Both the position numbers and the translations under genes were made by a program. Of a DNA stretch of 64,000 nucleotides, positions 43,171 through 50,380 are shown piece after piece. Position 1 is the stretch's first letter, and every line of letters starts with the position of its first letter. A model generated the notes under the pieces. The model did not search any database. It worked only from the letters and a program-made list of their open reading frames with translations, and was not told where the DNA came from. The stretch is from assembly GCF_009362735.1 (NCBI RefSeq), contig NZ_WHNP01000005.1:124001-188000 (forward strand). The letters are read 5' to 3'. The stretch is from Paraburkholderia franconis (GTDB lineage: Bacteria > Pseudomonadota > Gammaproteobacteria > Burkholderiales > Burkholderiaceae).

Positions 43171-43205
43171 ATCTCGGGAAGTAAGCGCGACACGTTGCGA
43201 AAAAC

Positions 43206-43238
43206 AAATGGCGATGCCGTGCGGGCATCGCCATTTTT
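43206..43238. terminator. bidirectional intrinsic terminator
   Basis: ATGGCGATGCC (43208-43218) pairs perfectly with GGCATCGCCAT (43224-43234); T-runs lie on both sides. It lies between the convergent lipoprotein and ACC deaminase genes and should stop both transcripts. Confidence 0.9.
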
Positions 43239-43274
43239 CGTTGGAGGGCATGACGCCTGTACGCAGCCGCGCAA

Positions 43275-44291
43275 TCAGCCTTCGCGGAACAGGAAGCTAT
43301 AAGCGCTCAACGCGGGCACGCCGCCCAGATGCGCATACAGCACCTTCGAGCCCTCGGGAAATTCGCCGAGCCGCACCTTGTCGATCATTCCGTGCATCGA
43401 CTTGCCTTCGTACACGGGATCGGTCATCACGCCTTCGAGCCGTGCGCACAGACGAATCGCCTCCAGCGTGCCCTCGTTCGGCAAGCCGTATTCGGGACCG
43501 CCATAGCGCGTATCGAGCACGACATCCTGCGTGGTGATGTCGCGGCCCAGATCGACCAGTTCCCCAGTGCGCTTCGCGATACGCGTGATCTGCTCGCGCG
43601 TCTGCTCGGGCTTCGCGGACGCATCGATGCCGATCACGCGATCCGCGCGCCCATCGGCCGCGAAGCCGACGATCATCCCCGCCTGCGTGCTGCCCGTCAC
43701 CGAGCACACGACGATGTAGTCGAACCTGAAACCAAGCTCAGCTTCCTGCTGGCGGACTTCCTCCGCGAACCCGACGAAACCGAGGCCGCCGAGCGGATGT
43801 TCCGAGCAGCCGGCGGGAATCGCATACGGCTTGCCGCCCGCGGCGCGCACGCTGTCGAGCGCCTCTTCCCAGCTCTTGCGAATGCCGATGTCGAAGCCGT
43901 CGGGCACGAGCCGCACGTCGGCGCCCATGATGCGCGACATCTGGATATTGCCGACGCGGTCATACACGGCGTCGTAGTAGTTGACCCAGTTCTCCTGCAC
44001 GAGCACGCACTTCATGCCGAGATGCGCGGCGACGGCGGCGACCTGACGCGTCTGGTTCGACTGGATGCCGCCGATCGACACGAGCGTATCGCAGCCTTGC
44101 GCGAGCGCATCGGGGATCAGGTATTCGAGCTTGCGCGTCTTGTTGCCGCCGAACGCAAGGCCGCTGTTGCAGTCCTCGCGTTTCGCGTAAAGCTCGACCT
44201 TGCCGCCGAGATGCTGCGAGAGCCGCTTGAGCGGCTGGATCGGCGTCGGCCCGAAGGTCAGGGGATAGCGGGGGAAGCGTTGCAGGTTCAT
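43275..44291 (-). CDS. acdS: 1-aminocyclopropane-1-carboxylate (ACC) deaminase
   Basis: A 338-residue PLP enzyme that splits ACC into ammonia and 2-oxobutanoate. All diagnostic residues of true ACC deaminases are present: PLP Lys51 (FGGNKTRK), Ser78 (GGIQSNQTR), Tyr294 and Glu295 (DPVYEGKSM), and Leu322 (YAHLGG). Glu295 and Leu322 separate AcdS from D-cysteine desulfhydrase. It lowers plant ethylene by removing its precursor, supporting a root-associated life. Start at 44291 gives the standard length. Divergent from the Lrp-type regulator gene. Confidence 0.96.
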   Translation of the reverse strand: MNLQRFPRYPLTFGPTPIQPLKRLSQHLGGKVELYAKREDCNSGLAFGGNKTRKLEYLIPDALAQGCDTLVSIGGIQSNQTRQVAAVAAHLGMKCVLVQENWVNYYDAVYDRVGNIQMSRIMGADVRLVPDGFDIGIRKSWEEALDSVRAAGGKPYAIPAGCSEHPLGGLGFVGFAEEVRQQEAELGFRFDYIVVCSVTGSTQAGMIVGFAADGRADRVIGIDASAKPEQTREQITRIAKRTGELVDLGRDITTQDVVLDTRYGGPEYGLPNEGTLEAIRLCARLEGVMTDPVYEGKSMHGMIDKVRLGEFPEGSKVLYAHLGGVPALSAYSFLFREG

Positions 44292-44488
44292 GGTCGAGGT
44301 CCGTTGGTCTGGGAAGGGCACGCATCAGCGCCCGATGTTCGCGCGCAAACGAAGCGGCAAACGATGCCGCGCGCTGACAGACATGATAGAAAAGACCCGG
44401 CGAAATGAGCTTGCGAAATAAAACGGCTGGAGATACTTTTGGAACGCCACAACCGACATCAACATTCTTTTGTTTTTCACCAACACAT

Positions 44489-45010
44489 ATGTGCGCAACA
44501 AAATTACGAAGATCGAGTACAGGCACGAGTCGAACCGAACAGACGCCGCTTTCGCAGCTCGATCGCATCGACCGCGCGATCCTCAAGCAGCTGCAGCAGG
44601 ACGCATCGATTTCGAACGTCGCGCTCGCGGCGAAGGTGAAGCTGAGCGCGCCCGCCTGCTTGCGGCGCGTCGAAAGGCTCAAGGAGATGGGGCTGATCCG
44701 CGCGACGGTCGCGCTGCTCGATCCGAAAGCGGTCGGCGCGGGGATGCTGGTGGTAATCGGCGTCGTGCTCGATCGCTCGACGCCCGAGACGTTCGCTGCG
44801 TTCGAAAAGGCCGCGCAAAAGGTGTCGGGCTGCATGGAATGCCACGTCGTCACGGGCGAGTTCGACTATTTCATGCTGGTGCGAACGCGCGATAGCGAGA
44901 GCTTCAACCGTCTGCATGCGGAGCAATTGCTGTACCTGCCCGGCGTGCGGCAAATCCGCAGCTTCATGGTGCTCAAGGAAATCCTCTCCAGCACCAGATT
45001 TCCGCTGTGA
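44489..45010 (+). CDS. acdR: Lrp/AsnC-family regulator of ACC deaminase
   Basis: A 173-residue Lrp/AsnC regulator. An N-terminal helix-turn-helix (LDRIDRAILKQLQQDASISN, then LRRVERLKEMGLI) is followed by a RAM ligand-binding domain (CMECHVVTGEFDYFMLVRTR). Divergent from acdS with a 197-bp shared region, the classic acdR-acdS arrangement in which AcdR activates acdS when ACC is present. The ATG at 44489 lies within the palindrome CACATATGTG; earlier starts would add an unlikely leader. Confidence 0.88.
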   Translation: MCATKLRRSSTGTSRTEQTPLSQLDRIDRAILKQLQQDASISNVALAAKVKLSAPACLRRVERLKEMGLIRATVALLDPKAVGAGMLVVIGVVLDRSTPETFAAFEKAAQKVSGCMECHVVTGEFDYFMLVRTRDSESFNRLHAEQLLYLPGVRQIRSFMVLKEILSSTRFPL

Positions 45011-45150
45011 TACGCACAAAGCGCTGTGGCGTCAGGGTTTGAACGGCATGCCCACGACGGGCGCGCGCTTATACAATAGCCGCGCGGACCGGGCAAGATA
45101 AGGCAAGGCCAGGCCGGGTTCGGCCAGAAGGGACGATCGGACATTGGGCG

Positions 45151-47592
45151 ATGAGCGACGACAGCAAACTCGCCGGCAATGCTGCCGGAACCGATGCGGA
45201 ACGACACACCCCGCACGCGACGCAGTGCGACGCGGCGAGCGGCATGGATGCGCGCGCCACGAATCTCAGCACCGAATGGCTGCGCCTGTGGGCCGAGTCC
45301 ACCACCGACTACGCGATCTTTGCACTCTCGCCGGATGGCACGATCATCAGCTGGAACCGCGGCGGCGAGACCATTCAGGGCTACAAGGCGGACGAGATTA
45401 TCGGCCAGCATGTGCGCGTGCTGTACACCGAAGAAGACCGTCGCGCCGGCCTGCCGGAGACGGGGCTGCGGCACGCGCGGGACGAGGGCCGCCATGAATT
45501 CGACGGCTGGCGCGTGCGCAAGGACGGCAGCCTTTTCTGGGCGAACGTCATCATGACGGCGCTGTATTCGCCCGACGGCGAGCTGCTCGGCTATGGCCGC
45601 GTCGTGCGCGATATCAGCGACAAGAAGAACGCGTACGATGCCGCGATGGAAAGCGACCGGCGCTTTCGCCTGCTCGTGCAGGGCGTGAACGACTACGCGA
45701 TCTTCATGCTGTCGCCGGAAGGCTGCGTGACGAACTGGAACCCGGGCGCGCGGCGCATCAAGGGCTATACCGACGAGCAGATCATCGGCTCGCATTTCTC
45801 GTGCTTCTACACGCCGGAAGATGCCGCCGCGGGCGTGCCGCAACGCGGACTCGCGACGGCCGCGCGCGAAGGGCGCTTCGAGGCGGAAGGCTGGCGCGTG
45901 CGGCGCGACGGCAGCCGCTTCTGGGCGCACGTCGTGATCGATGCAATCCGCGACGATCACGGCGCGCTGATCGGCTTCGCGAAGATCACGCGCGACGTCA
46001 CCGAGCGCCGCCAGGCAGCCGAACTGCTCGACCAGACGCGCCACGCGCTGTTTCAGTCGCAGAAGATGGAAGCGCTCGGCCAGCTGACGGGCGGCGTCGC
46101 GCACGACTTCAACAACGTGCTGCAAGTGCTGCGCGGCAATCTCGAACTGCTCGGCGCACGACAGGACGATGCGTGGAGCAGGGCACGCATCGGCCGCGCG
46201 ATCGAGGCCGTCGAGCGCGGATCGAAGCTCGCGTCGCAACTGCTTGCATTCGGGCGCCGCCAGGCGCTGCTGCCCGTCGTCGCGAATCTGCGCGACATGC
46301 TGCGCGGCATGGAAGACCTGTTGCGCCGCGCGCTCGGCGAACGCGTGCACGTGAAGATCCACGACACGCCTGCGGACGGCGAACTGTGGAACGTGCTCGT
46401 CGATACGCATCAGCTCGAAAACGTCGTGCTCAATCTGGCGATCAACTCGCGCGACGCGATGCCGGCGGGCGGCGTGCTGACGCTCGAACTGTCGAATGCC
46501 GTGCTCGACAGGAAGCCCACGACGGCCTCGCAGATCGGGCCCGGCGACTACGTGAAGCTGACTGTCGCCGATACGGGCACGGGCATGAGCGCCGAAGTCG
46601 TCGAGCGCGCGTTCGATCCGTTCTACACGACGAAGCCCGAGGGCCAGGGCACGGGCCTCGGACTAAGCATGGCATACGGTTTCGTGCTGCAAAGCGGCGG
46701 ACATATCGAACTGTCGAGCACGCCGGACGTGGGCACGACGGTGACGATCTATCTGCCGCGCTCGCTCGAAGCGGCTGTCACGCTGCCCGTCGAGCCAGCC
46801 GGGACGGAGCCGGAGACGGGCTTGCGCGGGCACGAAACGGTGCTCGTCGTCGAGGACGACCGGCGCGTGCAGCTGACCGTGGTCGACATGCTGTCGCAGC
46901 TCGGCTATAGCGTGCTGACGGCCAACGATGCGTCGGAAGCGCTGACCGTATTGCGCAGCGGCGCGAAAGTCGACTTGCTGTTCAGCGACATCGTGATGCC
47001 CGGGCCGCTGTTGAGCCCCGAGATGGCACGCCAGGCACTGCTGATGCGGCCCGCGTTGAAGGTGCTGTTCACGTCGGGCCATACGCGCGACACGACGGGG
47101 CTCGACACGCAGATCCGTCACGGCGCCGATCTGCTGCGAAAGCCGTACAGCCGTTTGCAACTGGCGCGCAAGCTGCGCGACATGCTGGACGGCCCACTGC
47201 TCGCGACGCGTGCCGACGAGCCGGCTACGACGCGCGTGCTGAGCATACTCGTGGTGGAAGACGAGCCGGATGCGCGCGAAGCGCTGTGCGAGCTGCTCGG
47301 CATGCTGGGCCACCGATACGAAGCGGCGGGCGACGCGGAAGAGGCGCTGGCGTGGCTGCAACGTCAGCCGTTCGATGTGCTGTTCACCGATCTCACGTTG
47401 CCCGGCATGTCGGGTCTCGATCTCGCGCGCAAGGCGATCGGCATGAAGTCGGCGCAGAGAGTCGTATTTGCTTCGGGTGCCGAAGCGCCGTTGCGCGACG
47501 CATCGCTGACGTTCGCATGGATCGCGTTGCGCAAGCCGTATTCGTTCGATCAACTGAAGCACGCGCTCGATTCGCACGATTCGCACGACTAG
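45151..47592 (+). CDS. hybrid sensor histidine kinase with two PAS and two receiver domains
   Basis: An 813-residue soluble kinase; no TM segment is visible, so it senses a cytoplasmic cue. PAS1 (about 45-160) and PAS2 (about 168-290) are similar, each with the pattern SPDGTIISWNRG and FYTPED or LYTEED. The HisKA box is GGVAHDFNN with His318, followed by N, G1 and G2 boxes of the HATPase (LAINSRDAMP, VADTGTGMS, GTGLGLSM). Two REC domains follow, with phospho-Asp in LLFSDIVMP and VLFTDLTLP. No output domain is present. It stands alone without a nearby response regulator. Confidence 0.92.
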   Translation: MSDDSKLAGNAAGTDAERHTPHATQCDAASGMDARATNLSTEWLRLWAESTTDYAIFALSPDGTIISWNRGGETIQGYKADEIIGQHVRVLYTEEDRRAGLPETGLRHARDEGRHEFDGWRVRKDGSLFWANVIMTALYSPDGELLGYGRVVRDISDKKNAYDAAMESDRRFRLLVQGVNDYAIFMLSPEGCVTNWNPGARRIKGYTDEQIIGSHFSCFYTPEDAAAGVPQRGLATAAREGRFEAEGWRVRRDGSRFWAHVVIDAIRDDHGALIGFAKITRDVTERRQAAELLDQTRHALFQSQKMEALGQLTGGVAHDFNNVLQVLRGNLELLGARQDDAWSRARIGRAIEAVERGSKLASQLLAFGRRQALLPVVANLRDMLRGMEDLLRRALGERVHVKIHDTPADGELWNVLVDTHQLENVVLNLAINSRDAMPAGGVLTLELSNAVLDRKPTTASQIGPGDYVKLTVADTGTGMSAEVVERAFDPFYTTKPEGQGTGLGLSMAYGFVLQSGGHIELSSTPDVGTTVTIYLPRSLEAAVTLPVEPAGTEPETGLRGHETVLVVEDDRRVQLTVVDMLSQLGYSVLTANDASEALTVLRSGAKVDLLFSDIVMPGPLLSPEMARQALLMRPALKVLFTSGHTRDTTGLDTQIRHGADLLRKPYSRLQLARKLRDMLDGPLLATRADEPATTRVLSILVVEDEPDAREALCELLGMLGHRYEAAGDAEEALAWLQRQPFDVLFTDLTLPGMSGLDLARKAIGMKSAQRVVFASGAEAPLRDASLTFAWIALRKPYSFDQLKHALDSHDSHD

Positions 47593-47605
47593 TGCGCGGT
47601 GTTCA

Positions 47606-48337
47606 TCACGTGGCATTCGACGGCTTCGGCGTCTTGCCGTCGTGCTCTTCGTTCTTGCCGCTTTCGCGCGCTGCTTCCCGATGCGCAACGGTTCCCGCCT
47701 CGCGCAACGCCGCGACGATCGCCGCGTACGTGCGATGACGCGTCGCTTCGTCCGGCGCGCGCAACGCAAACGACGGGTGATACGTCGGCACGACATGCCG
47801 GCCGCCGTGCTCGAGCACCTTGCCGACTACTGCCTGAAGCCGCGCGTCGCGGTCATCGAGGATCGCCTTCAACGCGGTCGCGCCGAGCGCAACGATCACA
47901 CGCGGCCCGACTGAGTTCAGCTCGCGCTCCAGCCAGTAGTGACATGCATCGATCTCGCGCTGCGCGGGTGTCTTGTGCATCCTGCGCTTGCCGCGCGGCT
48001 CCCACTTGAAATGCTTGACGGCATTGGTCACGTAGACATCGTGGCGGGCCACGCCCGCTTCTTCGAGCGCATCGTCGAGCAACTGGCCGGCGGGGCCGAC
48101 GAACGGCTTGCCCTGCTGGTCTTCCTTGTCGCCCGGCTGCTCGCCGACGAGCATGATCGGCGCGCGCTTCGGCCCGACGCCGCCGACGGCTTGCGTCGCT
48201 TTCGACCACAATGCGCAACGCCGGCAATCGTCGAGGCGCTCGGGTTGCTGATCGGGCTCGACGTCCGCATCGTCGCGCGCGGCGCGTTTCGACGGAGCCG
48301 TTTCATCGGATGGCGGAGTGGTTTTGCGGGTGCTCAT
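47606..48337 (-). CDS. udgX: UdgX-type uracil-DNA glycosylase
   Basis: A 243-residue uracil-DNA glycosylase superfamily protein. Motif A is GEQPGDKED and is followed by GKPFVGPAGQLLDDALEEAG. Four cysteines (CRRC near 38-41 and others) fit an iron-sulfur cluster. The R-loop reads RGKRRMHKTP: its His121 corresponds to the His of MsUdgX that becomes covalently bound to the uracil site. UdgX therefore probably cross-links to uracil-containing DNA instead of simply excising it. The closing motif is VPTYHPSFALR. ATG 48337 is chosen; the N-terminal 30 residues are low-complexity. Confidence 0.88.
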   Translation of the reverse strand: MSTRKTTPPSDETAPSKRAARDDADVEPDQQPERLDDCRRCALWSKATQAVGGVGPKRAPIMLVGEQPGDKEDQQGKPFVGPAGQLLDDALEEAGVARHDVYVTNAVKHFKWEPRGKRRMHKTPAQREIDACHYWLERELNSVGPRVIVALGATALKAILDDRDARLQAVVGKVLEHGGRHVVPTYHPSFALRAPDEATRHRTYAAIVAALREAGTVAHREAARESGKNEEHDGKTPKPSNAT

Positions 48338-48514
48338 GACGTCGTTCGAAGGTGTGCGCGCTGCACGTATGGTCGATGCGAGCAATAGACGTTCCTTTGC
48401 GGGGGCACGTTTCGATTCTCATTGCGACACTGAGCCGATCAAGGCAGCGGAATGCTTTTTGCGGCACGACAGAGCGAGGCAGCACCCGAATCATGCCCCA
48501 CTCTGGAGGCCAAT

Positions 48515-48907
48515 ATGAGCACACTGAATCCCGACGATGAAGGACGTCCCGTGGTGCGGCAGACGGGGCACGACAACGCATCGCTTGGTCCGAGCGATTC
48601 TTCCGATAGCGGCAGCGACATGACGGGCGCGAAGCGTCATGACTTCGACAGGGAAGACGAGCTCGACAATCACGCGCTCGAAACAGGCGAAGCCGAACTG
48701 TCGAGCGATTCGGACCGCGCAGGCACGGGCGAACGCGCATCCGCCGATGGCGATTCGACGCTCGAACAGAACGAAGACATCGATGTCGATCGAGTGATCG
48801 GCGCGACGGGAGAAGAAGAACCGGAAGAAGGCATCAAGGATGTGCTGGCCGAAGGCTCCATCGAAGACGCGCAGACCGATGACGAACAAGACGAGCCAAA
48901 GACGTGA
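48515..48907 (+). CDS. small acidic hydrophilic protein
   Basis: A 130-residue protein very rich in Asp, Glu and Ser, without predicted hydrophobic segments or Cys. A TGGAGG ribosome-binding site lies just upstream. No family was recognised; it looks intrinsically disordered. Similar small hydrophilic proteins occur at 49376 and 52761-53220 in this window. Confidence 0.6.
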   Translation: MSTLNPDDEGRPVVRQTGHDNASLGPSDSSDSGSDMTGAKRHDFDREDELDNHALETGEAELSSDSDRAGTGERASADGDSTLEQNEDIDVDRVIGATGEEEPEEGIKDVLAEGSIEDAQTDDEQDEPKT

Positions 48908-48925
48908 TGCATGACGATGCGCAGG

Positions 48926-48956
48926 GCAAGGCAGCGCACGCGGGCGCATGCCTTGC
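48926..48956 (+). terminator. hairpin after the acidic protein gene
   Basis: GCAAGGCA (48926-48933) and TGCCTTGC (48949-48956) form a perfect 8-bp stem around a 15-base GC-rich loop. No T-run; low-confidence terminator. Confidence 0.35.
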
Positions 48957-49030
48957 TCAATTCAATGCGTAGCGGGACGGCAGACAACAGCCGTCCTTGA
49001 TCGAACGACGTCTGGAAGAAGGGAGGCATC

Positions 49031-49180
49031 ATGTCGCTCATCGTTGCCGCACGATTCACCACTTTTCCTGCAGCCGAAGCCGCGGCAGAACGGCTCTTTG
49101 GAGCCGGTTTCGTCGAAGAGGACGTGTCGCTGTTTTTCGTCAATCCGCGCGGGCAGCACGACGAAACGAACGCAGCGCGC
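49031..49180 (+). pseudogene. 5' remnant of a small membrane protein gene
   Basis: A strong GGGAGG precedes an ATG at 49031. The first 44 residues (SLIVAARFTTFPAAEAAAER, then FVEEDVSLFFVNPRGQHD) look like a normal protein start and resemble the head of Burkholderia glycine-zipper-type proteins. After that the frame runs directly into a terminator hairpin and a 9-bp tandem repeat, with low-complexity Cys/Ser/Glu coding. The frame stays open to 49555 but looks non-genuine and overlaps a gene on the other strand. It looks as if a deletion joined the 5' end to a downstream terminator. Confidence 0.5.
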
Positions 49181-49209
49181 GGTATTGATGCCGCGCGCTG
49201 CGTTCTTTC
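49168..49209 (+). terminator. strong hairpin inside the remnant frame
   Basis: GAACGCAGCGCGCGG (49168-49182) pairs perfectly over 15 bp with CCGCGCGCTGCGTTC (49191-49205), followed by TTTC. It is a strong Rho-independent-like terminator that lies within the open frame started at 49031. Confidence 0.75.
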
Positions 49210-49237
49210 ATTGGGCTTTCGCCGCGATCGTCGCCCT

Positions 49238-49283
49238 TGTTCAGGGTGTTCAGAGTGTTCAGAGTGTTCAGAGTGGTTCAGGG
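49238..49283 (+). repeat. 9-bp tandem repeat, about five units
   Basis: TGTTCAGRG units at 49238, 49247, 49256 and 49265, and a final 10-base variant TGGTTCAGGG. Directly after the strong terminator. Non-coding in appearance. Confidence 0.85.
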
Positions 49284-49375
49284 CAAGCGCGACGCGTTAT
49301 GAGTCAATGAGCCCGATTGTTCACGCGTTTAGCGATGCAATGCCGGGCGGCTCATCTCCTCGTCCGCTCGCGCGA

Positions 49376-49531
49376 TCAGCGGCCTTCGTCCTCGTCTTCT
49401 TCATCATCCAGGTCGTCCTCGAGTTCGTCTTCGTCTTCGAGCAGGATCCGGCCCATACCGACGCCCACATCCTTGTCCGCGTAAGGTTGGCGCGGGGCGT
49501 TTTCGTCCGGGGCGTAATTCTTTCTGACCAT
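49376..49531 (-). CDS. small protein with acidic C-terminus
   Basis: A 51-residue protein beginning MVRKNYAPDENAPRQPYADK and ending in a tract of Asp and Glu. ATG 49531 has GGAG seven bases before it; an ATG at 49543 would add four residues. Function unknown; the basic head and acidic tail could bind nucleic acid or protein. Confidence 0.5.
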   Translation of the reverse strand: MVRKNYAPDENAPRQPYADKDVGVGMGRILLEDEDELEDDLDDEEDEDEGR

Positions 49532-49606
49532 TGGCAGCTCCATGAAGAAAGTTGAACGGACCGGCAGAGGGAGCAGGCAGCGCGCCTGCATCCTTCAGCT
49601 GGCTGG

Positions 49607-50380
49607 CTATACATGATGCTCTCGTGCGATCCGCGCGACCAGTGGTAAGTGATCCGATGCAACACGCGCGAGCATGCTGCGATGCACATGTACGTCGAGT
49701 AGGCGGCTTGCAGGATGCATCCAGATACGATCGAGCGCGAACACGGGGAAGCGCGACGGAAACGTGCGCGGCGCGGGCGCGGCGCGAAAATGCATGACGA
49801 GCATGCGCAGCGTTTGGCCCCAGACGAACCACTCGTTGATGTCGCCCATCAGGATCACAGGCATGCGCGGCGTGTCGAACGCGGCGATCAGCGCGCGGAT
49901 CTGCGCGCGGCGCTCGCGCGCCGACAGGCCCAGGTGCGTCGCGACGACACGCAGCGCGCCCGCCGCACCGCTCGCGCGTTCTGTTTCGACATCGACATCG
50001 AGCGCGCCGCGCGCTTCGCGCCTGCCGAACGACAGATCGAGCGCGCGTGTCGCGCGAATGGGGAGGCGGCTCAGCATCGCGTTGCCATAGCGGCGCTCGG
50101 GCCTATCGAGCGTCGGACCCGCGATGGCCTCCATACCCGTCGTTTCGCGCAAGATCGGCAGCGAATTCGGCGCGAAGCTGCCGCCCAGCGGGACTTCCTG
50201 CAATGCAACGACGTCCGCGTCGAGTTCGCCGATCACGGCAGCGATCCGCTCGGCCGAACGCACGCCGTCCGTGCCGATCGCGCCGTGGATGTTGTACGTG
50301 GCAAGACGCAGCGCCTGCGCGTCGACATGGGGCGCTGCGTCGGGCACTTCGGCGTGTGGGGTCAGTTGCGTGTCGTTCAT
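49607..50380 (-). CDS. endonuclease/exonuclease/phosphatase (EEP) family protein
   Basis: A 257-residue EEP-fold protein with the expected metal-site motifs in order: RLATYNIHGAIG, VVALQEVPLG (metal Glu), THLGLSARERRAQ, PVILMGDINEW, and the catalytic C-terminal SDHLPLVA. Members cut DNA, RNA or phosphoesters of lipids. It overlaps by 4 bases the PLD-like gene upstream, and this pairing (EEP with PLD-VTT) suggests a lipid-phosphodiester role. Confidence 0.85.
   Translation of the reverse strand: MNDTQLTPHAEVPDAAPHVDAQALRLATYNIHGAIGTDGVRSAERIAAVIGELDADVVALQEVPLGGSFAPNSLPILRETTGMEAIAGPTLDRPERRYGNAMLSRLPIRATRALDLSFGRREARGALDVDVETERASGAAGALRVVATHLGLSARERRAQIRALIAAFDTPRMPVILMGDINEWFVWGQTLRMLVMHFRAAPAPRTFPSRFPVFALDRIWMHPASRLLDVHVHRSMLARVASDHLPLVARIAREHHV

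Noticed and set aside
44485..44494. CACATATGTG palindrome as an operator for acdR
   Set aside because: It contains the start codon itself and is only 10 bp long; chance is likely.
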